Part shown: piece by piece, positions 1 to 8,181 of the stretch
Layout of the letters: the number at the start of each line of letters is the position of its first letter
Position numbering within the stretch: the first letter of the stretch is position 1
DNA from: Enterococcus sp. RIT-PI-f
GTDB lineage: Bacteria > Bacillota > Bacilli > Lactobacillales > Enterococcaceae
Direction: 5' to 3'
DNA: 64,000 bases
Assembly (NCBI RefSeq): GCF_001297065.1
Contig: NZ_LHOX01000008.1
Span: 1 to 64,000, forward strand
Program-made: the position numbers and the translations under genes
The notes under the pieces: model-generated
The model's input: only the letters and a program-made list of their open reading frames with translations
What the model was told of the DNA's origin: nothing
Databases searched by the model: none

Positions 1-128
1 GACCTCAACTCACCTATCAATTCAGATACACGAAATAGCCACTAGAATGGCAAGAAGAGTCCTTGAAATGTAACATAAAGCCATCCAGTCATGTCTAAAT
101 CGAAAATATTATCCATGTTAAGAGGCAG

Positions 129-734
129 GTGTGTCAGGACAGGATATCTCATAATACAAGGCATCACTTCAGAGGAATTATTAAAGGACGAAAAATATCA
201 ATGTTTAGTTTTTTTGGTATAGTTGCAGCTGTTGTTTTTATTTTAAGGAATCAAGAAATAAAAGATTTTATTGATAAATTTTTTATCCGAAGCGATGCTG
301 CCTCTAGTGGACGTATTGATATCTGGAAATTGGGTTTAGATATATATACTGATGGAAATCTTTTGTGGGGATCCGGATTTTATACTGCATTGGATATTGC
401 TAAAAATAAAGGTTTAGAAGTAAATCAATTTCACAATTTTTTTGTAGAAACATTAATTAATGGTGGTCTTTTTGAGCTTGTATTAGTTCTAGCTTCTCTT
501 GTATATACATTATATGCTGTTGTAAAGAGTCAAAAGTTGAACAAAGATATTAAAAACATCTATTTCTTTTCACTTATAGCTTTAACTGTTCTTTTATGTG
601 TTGAAAGTGTCAGTTTTTATGGACTAGGATTTGTTGAAACCGTAAATGCTATAGTATTTATTACGATCCCGCTTTTAATGTCGAACTCAAGTGATTTAAA
701 TATAAGTTTTAATAGTACCACAAGAGTACAGTAG
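129..734 (+). pseudogene. O-antigen ligase / Wzy-like polymerase, C-terminal fragment
   Basis: Encodes about 200 residues with an N-proximal membrane segment, a soluble loop containing SGRIDIW, WGSGF and QFHNFFVETL, then two more membrane segments. The GxG/H-N-x-F loop followed by C-terminal helices is the arrangement of the O-antigen ligase/polysaccharide polymerase family (Wzy_C), which joins or polymerises surface glycans at the outer face of the membrane. Family members usually have 400 or more residues and 10-12 helices, so only the C-terminal half is present. The open frame starts with GTG, and an ATG at 201 is equally possible. No upstream coding portion is visible in the first 128 bases. 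IS debris follows, so I read it as a truncated, probably inactive gene. Family assignment is moderate, and truncation is fairly clear. Confidence 0.6.
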
Positions 735-1299
735 TAATATATTCCTTTTGATATTTGTTAGTCTTTCTGATTGATCCGAAGGGCATTTTTTTCAGATGTT
801 TTTATTGAAATTTGACCTCAAATCAAATTTTTAATAATTCTAAAATTGTTGAACTCATCTTAACACAAGTGTTGAATAGTCCCAGAATAGTGGGTAATCA
901 ACTGGGAGGATGCTTTAAAATATAGGTTTACGGCTGTTATTATCATTTGAAGTGGTATCTTTCAAATGATAAGTTGTGACAAGCTTTATTGAAACGATCG
1001 ATTAATGGTGCTTATATCGCATAGAAAAAGAGTTGAATAACTGCTCTTTTCCAATAAGTTTAATGGTAATAAGATAAGTTGAAGAATGAGTATTTTTTTA
1101 TTGTGTAAATTGATTGAAGCGAACTTAACTAGCCATGGTCCAAATTATTTTTTTCGTGGTGTATCAAGGATTTGCGTCAATATTAGATTGTTATTTATCT
1201 ATCACGTTCCGTGGTGGTGTGTATAGTTAATGGTTACATAGTAGCGTATCCATCAAACGCGTAAATTTTCTTGCGGTATAGACACGAGCGCTCCTTTAT
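735..1299. other. Degraded intergenic region
   Basis: No intact gene is visible. The stretch is AT-rich with many stops in all frames. It lies between the polymerase fragment and the recognisable part of an ISL3 transposase remnant on the minus strand, so it probably includes the decayed 3' half of that element. No clear terminal repeat was found. Confidence 0.4.
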
Positions 1300-1814
1300 G
1301 TTTTGTAACCTCCTTACATATGCTTTAATAAAAAGTTTTAAAACCAGGAAGATATTTTTTGCAGAGTTGGAAACTTCAACTGAGTAATATCTATAATAGC
1401 GATTTCCCTTTTTTTGTCAGAGGTGTATTTTGTGACTGGATAATATTAACTACAGATATAGCTTATGTGTTGGCAAAATATCAATCAACTCTTCACTCTC
1501 TCCATCTGCACAAATAAAGCTCATTACCTGTTAGTAAAGAAATAATTTTATATCTTAAATGATTGGCAATAGATTGTTTTGGAAGAACAAAGTAAGGTTG
1601 TATAGTCCAATACATTTCACAATTTTTACATTTGTAGCGCTGCTTTTTTAATTGCATAACCATCGGCATATGGTTTTATTCATCAAAACGTATGGTAGTT
1701 TTTTTCTTCCCATTTCTTACAATTATCGTTTTATCATCACTGTCTTTCACTGTGGATCCACATGATTTACAAGCTTGCGGGCAAGGAGATAGCGTTGCGT
1801 TGATCACTGAATGA
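1300..1814 (-). pseudogene. ISL3-family transposase remnant
   Basis: Reading the minus strand from about 1814 gives a zinc-ribbon start (CPQACKSCGS, then KCKNCEMYW) separated by an in-frame TAA. Further on, in shifted frames, are GNE, FICADGESEELIDILPT and KREIAIIDITQLKFPTLQKI. Zinc-ribbon cysteine pairs followed by an ADGE...ILPTRK-type block and a DM/ITxLxFP block are the hallmarks of ISL3-family DDE transposases. The remnant has at least one nonsense codon and several frameshifts. Its 5' end stops abruptly at the inverted repeat at 1815, consistent with disruption by the neighbouring IS3-type sequence. It is not functional. Confidence 0.7.
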
Positions 1815-1862
1815 AGCGACCTCCAAAAGTTAGACCAAAAAATCTGACTTTTGGAGGTCGCT
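1815..1862. repeat. 16-bp perfect inverted repeat at the end of an IS3-type fragment
   Basis: AGCGACCTCCAAAAGT at 1815-1830 is repeated in reverse complement at 1847-1862 around a 16-nt spacer. It sits just upstream of the transposase-like fragment at 1869 and looks like the left end of an IS3-family element. The hairpin could also shield the transposase ribosome binding site from outside transcripts. Confidence 0.6.
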
Positions 1863-1868
1863 ATTTTT

Positions 1869-2009
1869 ATGGCAAAATATAGTTTTAAATTTAAGCTAAA
1901 AATCGTTCATGAATATCTTGAAGGAAAGGGTGGATACCTCTATCTCACGAATAAACACGGAATTAAATCGAGTGGGCAGATACGCTATTGGTATCAACGG
2001 CACCTTTAA
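1869..2009 (+). pseudogene. IS3-family OrfA N-terminal fragment
   Basis: The 46-residue frame begins MAKYSFKFKLKIVHEYLEGK and continues with a short helix-turn-helix ending GQIRYWYQ. This is the typical start of IS3/IS150-group OrfA proteins (a DNA-binding subunit of roughly 100-170 residues). It ends after QRHL, only 17 bases before the terminal repeat of the next IS element, so it has lost most of OrfA and all of OrfB. It is a relic of a different IS3-type element from the intact one at 2026-3526. Confidence 0.6.
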
Positions 2010-2051
2010 AATGTAGGAAAGGGGGTGCGGACGTTTTCCTGCACCAAAATT

Positions 2052-3068
2052 TTATAAAATACCTAATTTCTTACGATAATCTAATGGACTTAATCCGCCC
2101 AATGAACACTTGATTCGCTTTTTGTTGTACCAAAGAATGTAGTTATCTAAATCAGTGATAAATTGATCAATAGATGTCGACTTCCAATCCTGCCCATAAA
2201 AGAATTCATTCTTGAGGCGCCCAAAGAAGCCTTCACAAGCAGAATTATCTGGAGAATATCCTTTTTTTGACATTGAACGGACTAAACAGGCTTCTTTCAT
2301 TCGTTTGATCCAACCTGGCCAACGGTAATGTGCGCCACGATCAGAATGAACAATTGGAGAATCCTTTGGATTTAATGTGGCAATAGCGTTCTCTAACATT
2401 GAATTGACCATATCTGCATTGGGTTTTGTGCTAATTGTCCAACTAACGATAGCTCCATCAAAACAATCAATCATTGGAGAAAGATAGACCTTCCCAGAGG
2501 GAATATGAAATTCTGTAATATCAGTAAGCCATTTCTTGTTTGGTTGGTCAGCTTTAAAATCACGTTTTAAAAGGTTCGGAACAGCAGGAGTAATTTCTCC
2601 TCCATAAGAATTGTACTTTCTTAATCGAAGTGATTTCACCTTTAATTTCTCTTCAGTCATAATGCGACGTACCACTTTTTCAGATAAAGTAATTCCTAAT
2701 AACTTAAGCGAACAATAAATACGACGATAGCCATATCTTCCTTTATTGTCATGAAATAATTGCACAATTAAGGAGCGTTCTTTTAAATATTTGTCTGGGA
2801 TAGCTAATTGTTTCCTGTGATAGTAATAGCTACTTTTGAGCAAATCAAGAATTCTTAATAGCTCAATTACGCTATATTTGGAGCATAAGGCATCAATCAC
2901 TTGTGTTTTCTCGTTGTTTGTCAATACAATTGGATAGATTCCAGGCTCTTTTTTTATTAAATCAGACGCCTGTTCTAAAATTTCTTTTTCTAAGCGCAGT
3001 TTGTATACTTCACGTTGAAGGATATCTCGTTCCTCTTTCAACAATTTGATTTCAGGAGTAACATTCAT
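2052..3068 (-). CDS. IS3-family transposase OrfB (DDE catalytic subunit)
   Basis: This 338-residue protein catalyses transposon end cleavage and strand transfer. The N-terminus is a leucine-rich coiled coil (EIKLLKEERDILQREVYKL), followed by an HTH_21 segment (GRYGYRRI). The RNase H-fold rve domain carries the DDE triad in KWLTDITEF, HSDRGAHY and NSACEGFFGRLKNEFF, spaced as expected for IS3. Length is normal and no stop interrupts it, so it is probably active. Its start overlaps the end of orfA by 17 bases in another frame. In IS3 elements this overlap normally allows a -1 frameshift that makes an OrfAB fusion, although no strong slippery heptamer is obvious here. Confidence 0.93.
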   Translation of the reverse strand: MNVTPEIKLLKEERDILQREVYKLRLEKEILEQASDLIKKEPGIYPIVLTNNEKTQVIDALCSKYSVIELLRILDLLKSSYYYHRKQLAIPDKYLKERSLIVQLFHDNKGRYGYRRIYCSLKLLGITLSEKVVRRIMTEEKLKVKSLRLRKYNSYGGEITPAVPNLLKRDFKADQPNKKWLTDITEFHIPSGKVYLSPMIDCFDGAIVSWTISTKPNADMVNSMLENAIATLNPKDSPIVHSDRGAHYRWPGWIKRMKEACLVRSMSKKGYSPDNSACEGFFGRLKNEFFYGQDWKSTSIDQFITDLDNYILWYNKKRIKCSLGGLSPLDYRKKLGIL

Positions 3069-3483
3069 TTGCGATTGATTTAGCAGAGAGTGAACGAGTG
3101 CACAGGGCTAGGACAGCAGCTTCTTTTTCTTGTTTTGTATAGTGTATCGAATTTTGACGAACTTTACGAGTAGATGGAGCGTATTCTTCCACCCATTTTC
3201 GTAAAGTAGTTTTATTTGGATAGCCAAACTTTCGAATTGTACGTGCATAACATTGCCCATAATCTAAATAATGATTCACAGCAACTTCTTTTTGAACAAG
3301 CGTATATTTCCAAGAAGTACGTTGATATTTTTTGTGCAGCTTATCTGAAGATTGAAATTCTCTAATCCATTGTCTGAGGGCACCAACAGAAGGATATCCA
3401 AGTTTTTTAGTTATAGCAGCCAATGCTTGATCATATTTAAAATATAAATCAACAGCTTTTTTCCGTTCTTCATATGTGTACAT
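3052..3483 (-). CDS. IS3-family transposase OrfA (DNA-binding subunit)
   Basis: A 143-residue, basic, helix-turn-helix protein beginning MYTYEERKKAVDLYFKYDQA. It holds three related HTH-like units, with LGYPSVGALRQWIREF, FGYPNKTTLRKWVEEY and a truncated third ending SLSAKSIANE. OrfA binds the IS terminal repeats and restrains or directs transposition by the OrfB catalytic subunit. Repeated GYPs..LRxW units are typical of a subset of IS3 elements found in lactic acid bacteria. It overlaps orfB by 17 bases. The terminal repeat of the element lies about 40 bases upstream of its start. Confidence 0.88.
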   Translation of the reverse strand: MYTYEERKKAVDLYFKYDQALAAITKKLGYPSVGALRQWIREFQSSDKLHKKYQRTSWKYTLVQKEVAVNHYLDYGQCYARTIRKFGYPNKTTLRKWVEEYAPSTRKVRQNSIHYTKQEKEAAVLALCTRSLSAKSIANECYS

Positions 3484-3526
3484 GAGACGTCCTCCAAACT
3501 TATTTCAGTCCAAGTTTTTGTCCGCA

Positions 3527-4088
3527 TGCCCTGCATTCATATGTGCAGTAGGTTTGCTATAGTGTGGACATTTTGACGTAATCATCTATTTAATTTACCC
3601 GAGGTGATAGTCTTAATATAAGGGAAATTCCGTCAGCTCTCTAAATAAAGCGTCTGTATACCTACATATATCAATGGGTATCGTCAAAAGAGCAAATAGT
3701 AGGAGTTGAGTCGAAATGTCTACTTATCGGTATAGGGAAAACTACATAGTAAATCATTTTATGATACACCAGTCCCGTAAATTATAGAACCACTAAAAAA
3801 TGATATTGGCTATATTATGAAATTATTCTACCTACGATTTATTTTTATTTATTTTATTTTTATATAAAAAAATGAAAATATAATACTGGATTTGAGAATT
3901 CATAGCAATAGGTAGGATATATTATTAATTTGAACAATTAGAGAAACAAATAAACTAAGTATAATATAGAAACTTAACGAGTTGAGGACACAGCTTCTAG
4001 ATATGTTCTAAATAACAACTTGGATAATAATACTGTTAAAGATAGGGAATCATCCTTCACATGTAATGAAGTGTATTTCACAAACAGG
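3527..4088. other. Intergenic region upstream of the LXG module
   Basis: AT-rich, without a supported gene. It contains copy A of a direct repeat (3565-3620, listed separately) and then about 450 bases leading to the toxin module. The promoter for the module is probably in the very AT-rich part around 3840-4000, but I cannot pick out a convincing -35/-10 pair. Confidence 0.4.
3565..3620 (+). repeat. Imperfect 55-bp direct repeat, copy A
   Basis: Starts TGGACATTTTGACGTAATC and matches copy B at 7183-7238 (TGGACATTTTGACATAATC) in about 42 of 55 positions. The outer blocks are near identical and the middle has diverged. The two copies are in the same orientation and flank the LXG toxin module and part of its remnant cargo. 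Confidence 0.7.
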
Positions 4089-4184
4089 ATGAAAATTTCT
4101 TCTTCAAGTAAAAATGAGAAAATTGCTGAAATGATGGTGATAATAAAACAAAATATAATGAATGGCGTTCAAAAGGGGGAGTAA
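4089..4184 (+). CDS. Possible 31-residue micro-ORF at the head of the LXG module
   Basis: An ATG at 4089 opens a short lysine-rich frame (MKISSSSKNEKIAEMMVI...) that stops at 4184, three bases before the TTG start of the next gene. The upstream sequence has only a weak purine stretch directly against the start, so translation is doubtful. The position directly before a type VII chaperone-like gene and the helix-like composition are the only arguments for it. I do not recognise it. Confidence 0.25.
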   Translation: MKISSSSKNEKIAEMMVIIKQNIMNGVQKGE

Positions 4185-4187
4185 AGT

Positions 4188-4454
4188 TTGACAGTTCAAA
4201 GTGATTTGGCTGGTGCAAGCGAAAAAGCAACGGCATTAAAAATTGCAACAGATAAGTTAATCCAACAAACGAGTATAACCAATGATACACAAACAACAGT
4301 ATCGGGGAATAGTAACGCCCAAGAGGTGATTACTACAGCACAGGAAACAGCAACAAAGATAGCACAGGCGGTTTTTACCGCTTCAAATAACCTACAAAGC
4401 GTGGCAGAAGATTTCCAAGCATTGGATGTAAATACTGCAAATACAATGTTTTAA
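4188..4454 (+). CDS. LXG-associated small helical protein (DUF3130/TIGR04197-like, Lap1 type)
   Basis: An 88-residue protein rich in Ala, Thr and Gln, predicted to form a helical hairpin without a signal peptide (TVQSDLAGASEKATALKIAT... ASNNLQSVAEDFQALD). Size, composition and position directly before a DUF3958-like gene and an LXG toxin match the TIGR04197/DUF3130 family. Family members pair with the LXG domain and act as targeting factors for type VIIb secretion. The start is TTG at 4188, preceded by AAAAGGGGGAG with good spacing. The next gene begins about 20 bases downstream, so the three genes form one operon. No secretion-channel genes (EssC, EsaA) are in the window. Confidence 0.72.
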   Translation: MTVQSDLAGASEKATALKIATDKLIQQTSITNDTQTTVSGNSNAQEVITTAQETATKIAQAVFTASNNLQSVAEDFQALDVNTANTMF

Positions 4455-4475
4455 CAAATGGGTGGTGTTAAAAAA

Positions 4476-4826
4476 ATGAGGAGTTTAGATGAGATTCAAA
4501 GAGAAGAAAAGCAATTATATTTAAAGGAAGAAACAGTAAGTAGTGAAGCCCGTCAAGTAAGACAGGTCAAAGAAACTTATGCAAAACATTTCTATGAAGC
4601 ACGGCATTTTTTTGATAAGCTTTGTTATCAATTTGATAACAGTGAACAAGGATATTTTTATAAAACACTTTTTGAGGCATTTTCTCAGCAGTCACAAAAA
4701 GTCATGAGCTATATAGAAGAAGATGAACAGGAATTACATAGGCAAAAAAAGAAAATATCTAATCAATTAGAGGATATTCTCTACGAAAAAAGAAAAGAAT
4801 TAGCGAAGGAGGATGATAAATCATGA
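4476..4826 (+). CDS. LXG-associated coiled-coil protein (DUF3958-like, Lap2 type)
   Basis: Encodes 116 residues from MRSLDEIQREEKQLYLKEE. It is highly charged and almost entirely helical, with long Glu/Lys/Gln stretches suggesting a coiled coil, and it has no signal peptide. Proteins of this kind (DUF3958) sit between the DUF3130 partner and the LXG toxin and bind the LXG domain during export. I chose the ATG at 4476 because GGTGG lies at a suitable distance before it. The in-frame ATG at 4458 lacks a good ribosome binding site. The stop overlaps the toxin start by four bases (ATGA), implying translational coupling. Confidence 0.7.
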   Translation: MRSLDEIQREEKQLYLKEETVSSEARQVRQVKETYAKHFYEARHFFDKLCYQFDNSEQGYFYKTLFEAFSQQSQKVMSYIEEDEQELHRQKKKISNQLEDILYEKRKELAKEDDKS

Positions 4827-6262
4827 GTATTGATATGTATGTGTCATCCTCCCAAAATCAAGCAGCAAGTGTTTCAACGATGTGCAAAACACAAATAGAA
4901 GGATATAATGATTTGCAAAAGGCAATTACAGTTTTTGTGATATCAAGTCCGTTTTTAAGTGGTAAAACTTATGATTCTGCGAAAGCATATTTCCAATCAG
5001 TGCTCTACCCATTGGCTCAAGGTGGTATTTTACTTTCGGAAGCAGTAGAAAATGCAGTGAAAACATTTCCAGAAGAATATATAGCTCAGGTAGATAGTGG
5101 GGATTTAAAGCAATCTGACTTAGAAGAAAAAATAAGCCAAGTAAGTGGTTTGTTAAATCAAGCAGAAGATATTCGTAAAGCATTAATCTCTTCAAAAATG
5201 CCTGCGATTTCAAAACTATTTCAATTAACTGCTAATTCAATAATAATAGGGGTATACAGTGATGCTAAACAAAAACTAGAGGATCAATTACAAAAATTAT
5301 TAGCATTTAATGCAAGTTCACCAGCAATTTTTTCAGAAATATCAAGTTTACAAAGTGCAATTGATCAAGGTTTATCACAAGCAAGTAGCTCATGGAATGA
5401 TGCAACAGGAACGTTTACAGTTCCCAGTGATTCATCCTGGAAAGATACGATAAGTGAAAAATGGGAACTCTATCAAGACAATTTGCTTGGGATTGATGAA
5501 AACAAGAATAAAGAATTAGAAAAGTATAATGTCTACGCTGTAATCTATACAGATATGGATGGAAATCCCAAAATTTCATGGCAAATAGAGGATAAAAAAA
5601 CAGGTTATGGTATAACTAATCCGAGCTTATATAGATATTTATCAAAAGCAGGGAATTATCTTGATTCTGATTTAATTCAATTTATGACCTACGAGGTATA
5701 TAATGAAAAAATAAAAGATGGTTGGAGAAATGGTGTAAATTATGTAACCGGAGAAAAGTTGAATCCAGTTTTAAGTGGAATTGTTGCAGGTTCACAGTAT
5801 GTAGAAGATGGATACACATGGTTAAATGAATCTGAATTAGGTCAAGTAATCCAAATTCTAGGATTTACTTATGCTTCGTATCGTCTGATGACCTCTTCCA
5901 GAAAAACAACAGTAGGTACGTCGGAGAACGCCAGTGAAACTAAAGTTACTTCTGTCTCTAATAAAAAGATTAATGATTTGCCAGATAATGTAAAGAATTT
6001 ATATAAAACTTATGAAAAAAATGAGTGGGAAGGCAATATGCAAGGACAAACACCTGGTACAAAAGCTGGTGGTTCATATAAAAATCGTGATGGAAAATTA
6101 CCGAGTGCTGACAAAGGTGGCAATCAAATATCTTATGAGGAGTTTGATGTTAATAATAAGTTACCTAATGCGAAAAGAGATTCTGAAAGATTTGTTAAGG
6201 GTAGTGATGGCAGTATATATTATACCAATGATCATTATAACAACTTTTTAAAAATTAAATAG
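4823..6262 (+). CDS. LXG-domain type VII toxin with C-terminal barnase-like RNase domain
   Basis: A 479-residue polymorphic toxin. Residues 1 to about 200 form the helical LXG targeting domain (FLSGKTYDSAKAYFQSV near residue 40), and the middle third is a linker. From about residue 405 the sequence matches barnase: SYKNRDGKLPSADKGGNQ, then SYEEFDVNN, RDSERFVKGSD and TNDHYNNFLKI. By motif order Glu440, Arg452, Arg456 and His471 correspond to barnase Glu73, Arg83, Arg87 and His102, so the catalytic set is complete. It should be exported by a type VIIb system to degrade RNA in neighbouring cells. The two preceding genes supply export partners and the next gene looks like barstar. Confidence is high for LXG and good for barnase. 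Confidence 0.88.
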   Translation: MSIDMYVSSSQNQAASVSTMCKTQIEGYNDLQKAITVFVISSPFLSGKTYDSAKAYFQSVLYPLAQGGILLSEAVENAVKTFPEEYIAQVDSGDLKQSDLEEKISQVSGLLNQAEDIRKALISSKMPAISKLFQLTANSIIIGVYSDAKQKLEDQLQKLLAFNASSPAIFSEISSLQSAIDQGLSQASSSWNDATGTFTVPSDSSWKDTISEKWELYQDNLLGIDENKNKELEKYNVYAVIYTDMDGNPKISWQIEDKKTGYGITNPSLYRYLSKAGNYLDSDLIQFMTYEVYNEKIKDGWRNGVNYVTGEKLNPVLSGIVAGSQYVEDGYTWLNESELGQVIQILGFTYASYRLMTSSRKTTVGTSENASETKVTSVSNKKINDLPDNVKNLYKTYEKNEWEGNMQGQTPGTKAGGSYKNRDGKLPSADKGGNQISYEEFDVNNKLPNAKRDSERFVKGSDGSIYYTNDHYNNFLKIK

Positions 6263-6277
6263 AATAGAGGAATAATC

Positions 6278-6673
6278 ATGATAGAAAATAAAATTTTAAG
6301 AGTGAATGAAAACGAAAGGTTAACTTTAGAAAATGATTCGAAACAGAATAATTGCTATATTGTCAATATTCAAGGCAATAATATTCAAACAAAAAAAGAG
6401 TTTCTTGAATTAATGAAAAAAAAATTTGAATTGCCTGATAGTTCTGGATGGGATTCTTATACAGATTGGATGACTGATTTGAGCTGGATCGATAATCAAT
6501 GTTTTTGCATTGTGATTGAAGATTATGCAAATTTCTTAAAAAATGATGCTGAGGCTAAGAAAATTGTAATAGAAATTTTTGAAGAAGATATCCTACCTTA
6601 TTGGCAAAAAGATGTGATGAAAACGGTTGTTGATGGAAAACCTCGTTTATTTAATGTGTATCTAGTTGAATAG
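6278..6673 (+). CDS. Barstar-like immunity protein
   Basis: Encodes 131 residues, acidic and cytoplasmic, starting 15 bases after the toxin stop with an AGAGGA ribosome binding site. The core follows barstar: a strand and loop (YIVNIQGNNIQTKKEFLELM), a helix ending KKKFELPDSSGWD where barstar has LALPEYYGENLDALWDCL, then TDWMTDLSWID and a CIVIEDYANFL strand. Barstar blocks the RNase active site with acidic helix residues, and the D/W-rich DSSGWDSYTDWMTD segment is the counterpart. Paired with the barnase-like toxin, it should protect the producer. It is longer than Bacillus barstar (about 90 residues), with an extra N-terminal strand. Confidence 0.8.
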   Translation: MIENKILRVNENERLTLENDSKQNNCYIVNIQGNNIQTKKEFLELMKKKFELPDSSGWDSYTDWMTDLSWIDNQCFCIVIEDYANFLKNDAEAKKIVIEIFEEDILPYWQKDVMKTVVDGKPRLFNVYLVE

Positions 6674-7221
6674 AAAATTTAAACAATACTACTCCATCCA
6701 ATTTGTATGATTATTTATCAGGAGTGATTTCATTCCATCAGTTGGTTTCTATATTATTTGTAACTGATAAAAATACCTCGAATATTAATCATCACAAGCC
6801 CTATGGGAATAATGGAAGCCCAAGGGATAAGTGTAGTACATGCACACTGATAAGTATAAACATATTACTTATGAACTGCTTGATCGTAATAAAGAGTTCT
6901 AGGGATGAATACAAGAAATCAAATTGGATTTCACTATCGTTTATGGTAAAAAAATAGCATATATTGAATTATATTTTTCTTGAAATAATAGTATTTAAAA
7001 TGGGATGAAAGACTTGAATCAGCACTATTATCAAAGAACTGACCTAAAAAACTGAGAATAGTTTCACAAAACTTGGAATATAGTACTTGCATATTATGTG
7101 CCTTGAATAGTGTGAATAATCACATCCGAGCTAGGCTGCTCTTGACCAATTGCTTGAAGAAAAGAATCCAATTTGATCTTTATGGACATTTTGACATAAT
7201 CATCTACTTACTTGTTTCAAG
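6674..7221 (+). other. Degraded orphan toxin or immunity cargo (low-confidence fragments)
   Basis: No intact gene. On the plus strand a frame from 6703 gives ...NHHKPYGNNGSPRDK. Around 6840-6950 another frame gives HTDKYKHITYELLDRNKEF and EIKLDFTIVYGKKIAYIE. Together they suggest one frameshifted gene. A His-rich HHKPYGNNGSP-type block is common in C-terminal domains of polymorphic toxins, which would fit an orphan toxin tail behind the LXG cassette, but the family is not identified. Copy B of the direct repeat starts at 7183. Confidence 0.35.
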
Positions 7222-7238
7222 ATGATAGCCTTAAATTG
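7183..7238 (+). repeat. Imperfect 55-bp direct repeat, copy B
   Basis: Same orientation as copy A at 3565-3620 and matching it in about 42 of 55 positions. It runs into the open frame at 7222, so the repeat junction is joined to coding-like sequence. Confidence 0.7.
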
Positions 7239-7383
7239 GATTGGCCCAAAAGCATTGAATTTAGATGGCACCTTTAATGTTAAAAAAACAAACAAGGTAT
7301 TAAAAAGAACTGATTTTTCAAAATTACTAGATACAAATAATTACAGCTATTTTTTTGAAAGAAAAATTATAAAATTAAATTGA
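7222..7383 (+). pseudogene. Possible C-terminal fragment of an orphan LXG-module gene
   Basis: A 53-codon frame containing KALNLDGTFNVKKTNKVLK and ending ERKIIKLN. It has normal AT-rich codon use but no ribosome binding site, and its first residues come from the direct repeat. It probably is the tail of a longer protein whose front has been lost. No family is recognised. Confidence 0.3.
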
Positions 7384-7395
7384 TTGTTTAGAGGA

Positions 7396-7500
7396 TTGAG
7401 TATTGAGTTTACCGATTTAGCAGAATTTAACGAAAAATTTATCCAAAGCTTGCGAGAAAAGCCTCAAAATGAGTCGGAATTGAAATATGGAAAAAAATGA
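7396..7500 (+). CDS. Possible 34-residue micro-ORF coupled to the next gene
   Basis: A TTG at 7396 opens a short acidic frame (SIEFTDLAEFNEKFIQSLRE...) that ends in ATGA overlapping the start at 7497. The Shine-Dalgarno-like GAGGA is too close to the TTG to be ideal. The overlap suggests either translational coupling or that this is the tail of a broken upstream gene. It is not recognised. Confidence 0.3.
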   Translation: MSIEFTDLAEFNEKFIQSLREKPQNESELKYGKK

Positions 7501-8027
7501 TGGGGCAGAGAAATAAAGTATTAATTTTAGCAGTGATGCTAATTATAGTTTGTTTTTCTTTATTTAAAAATCCAGTTACTGAGTATATTAAAATAAAAAA
7601 TGATAATAACGAACAGCTTTCAAAAAAATTCATTCAGTTAAAGTATAGTTATCTTTGGAATGAACAATCTTTTGGACTAGTTGGAGATAGCAGCACTAAT
7701 GAACATACTGTAATTACATTAAAAAAAAGACAAATTACGAGTATTAAATCATCCTTTTTCTACATCAGACAAAATTTTTTTGAAATATTATATAAAGAGA
7801 ATGAACCAAGTATATCAGTATCTTTCGACTTAACAAATAATGATGCTACTTATTATTATCAAAAAGATTCAGCTTCTGATGTAAAGTATTTTTCAATTAA
7901 TGATACAGCAAGTGAAGCTTTCATAGAAGAGACAAGTCATTTATCAATTAGTAATATTATTAAAGAGATTGAAAGGAATCAAATGCAGTTCCTTAATGGA
8001 TTGAATTTTGTTAAAGAAAAAAATTAA
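7497..8027 (+). CDS. Membrane-anchored protein, possibly a TipC-type immunity protein
   Basis: Encodes 176 residues: one N-terminal membrane segment (VLILAVMLIIVCFSLF, residues about 8-24), then a mainly beta extracytoplasmic domain with SISVSFDLTNNDATYYYQ and a C-terminal helix ending NGLNFVKEKN. A single anchor followed by a small outside-facing domain, placed among LXG cargo, is the arrangement of TipC immunity proteins, which guard the outer membrane face against lipid II-degrading LXG toxins. The detailed sequence match is weak, so this is an inference from architecture and context. No cognate toxin is intact next to it, which would make it an orphan immunity gene. A strong hairpin follows at 8128. 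Confidence 0.4.
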   Translation: MMGQRNKVLILAVMLIIVCFSLFKNPVTEYIKIKNDNNEQLSKKFIQLKYSYLWNEQSFGLVGDSSTNEHTVITLKKRQITSIKSSFFYIRQNFFEILYKENEPSISVSFDLTNNDATYYYQKDSASDVKYFSINDTASEAFIEETSHLSISNIIKEIERNQMQFLNGLNFVKEKN

Positions 8028-8127
8028 TTGAACTTCAATCAGACATAAAATTTCATTTCACTTTTTTCTTCATAATAACGATTATAAGTATTGTTCTACT
8101 TACGCTGTTTTTATATATTAAAATATA

Positions 8128-8181
8128 AAATAATACTCCATGTATCAATAGTTTAATCAATTGGTACATGGAGTATTATTT
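8128..8181. terminator. Long perfect hairpin downstream of the membrane protein
   Basis: The arms 8128-8144 and 8165-8181 are perfectly complementary over 17 bp (core AATACTCCATGTA), with a 20-nt loop. Low GC but long. It is a plausible bidirectional terminator or a recombination scar. Confidence 0.55.

Larger units (their letters stand above)
2026..3526 (-). mobile_element. IS3-family insertion sequence, about 1.5 kb
   Basis: Two overlapping transposase genes read leftwards, bounded by an imperfect terminal inverted repeat: TGCGGACGTTTTC at the left end and, on the opposite strand, TGCGGACAAAAAC at the right end. Length and orfA/orfB layout fit the IS3 family. No convincing target-site duplication is visible next to the proposed ends, so the boundaries may be off by a few bases. 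Confidence 0.75.
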
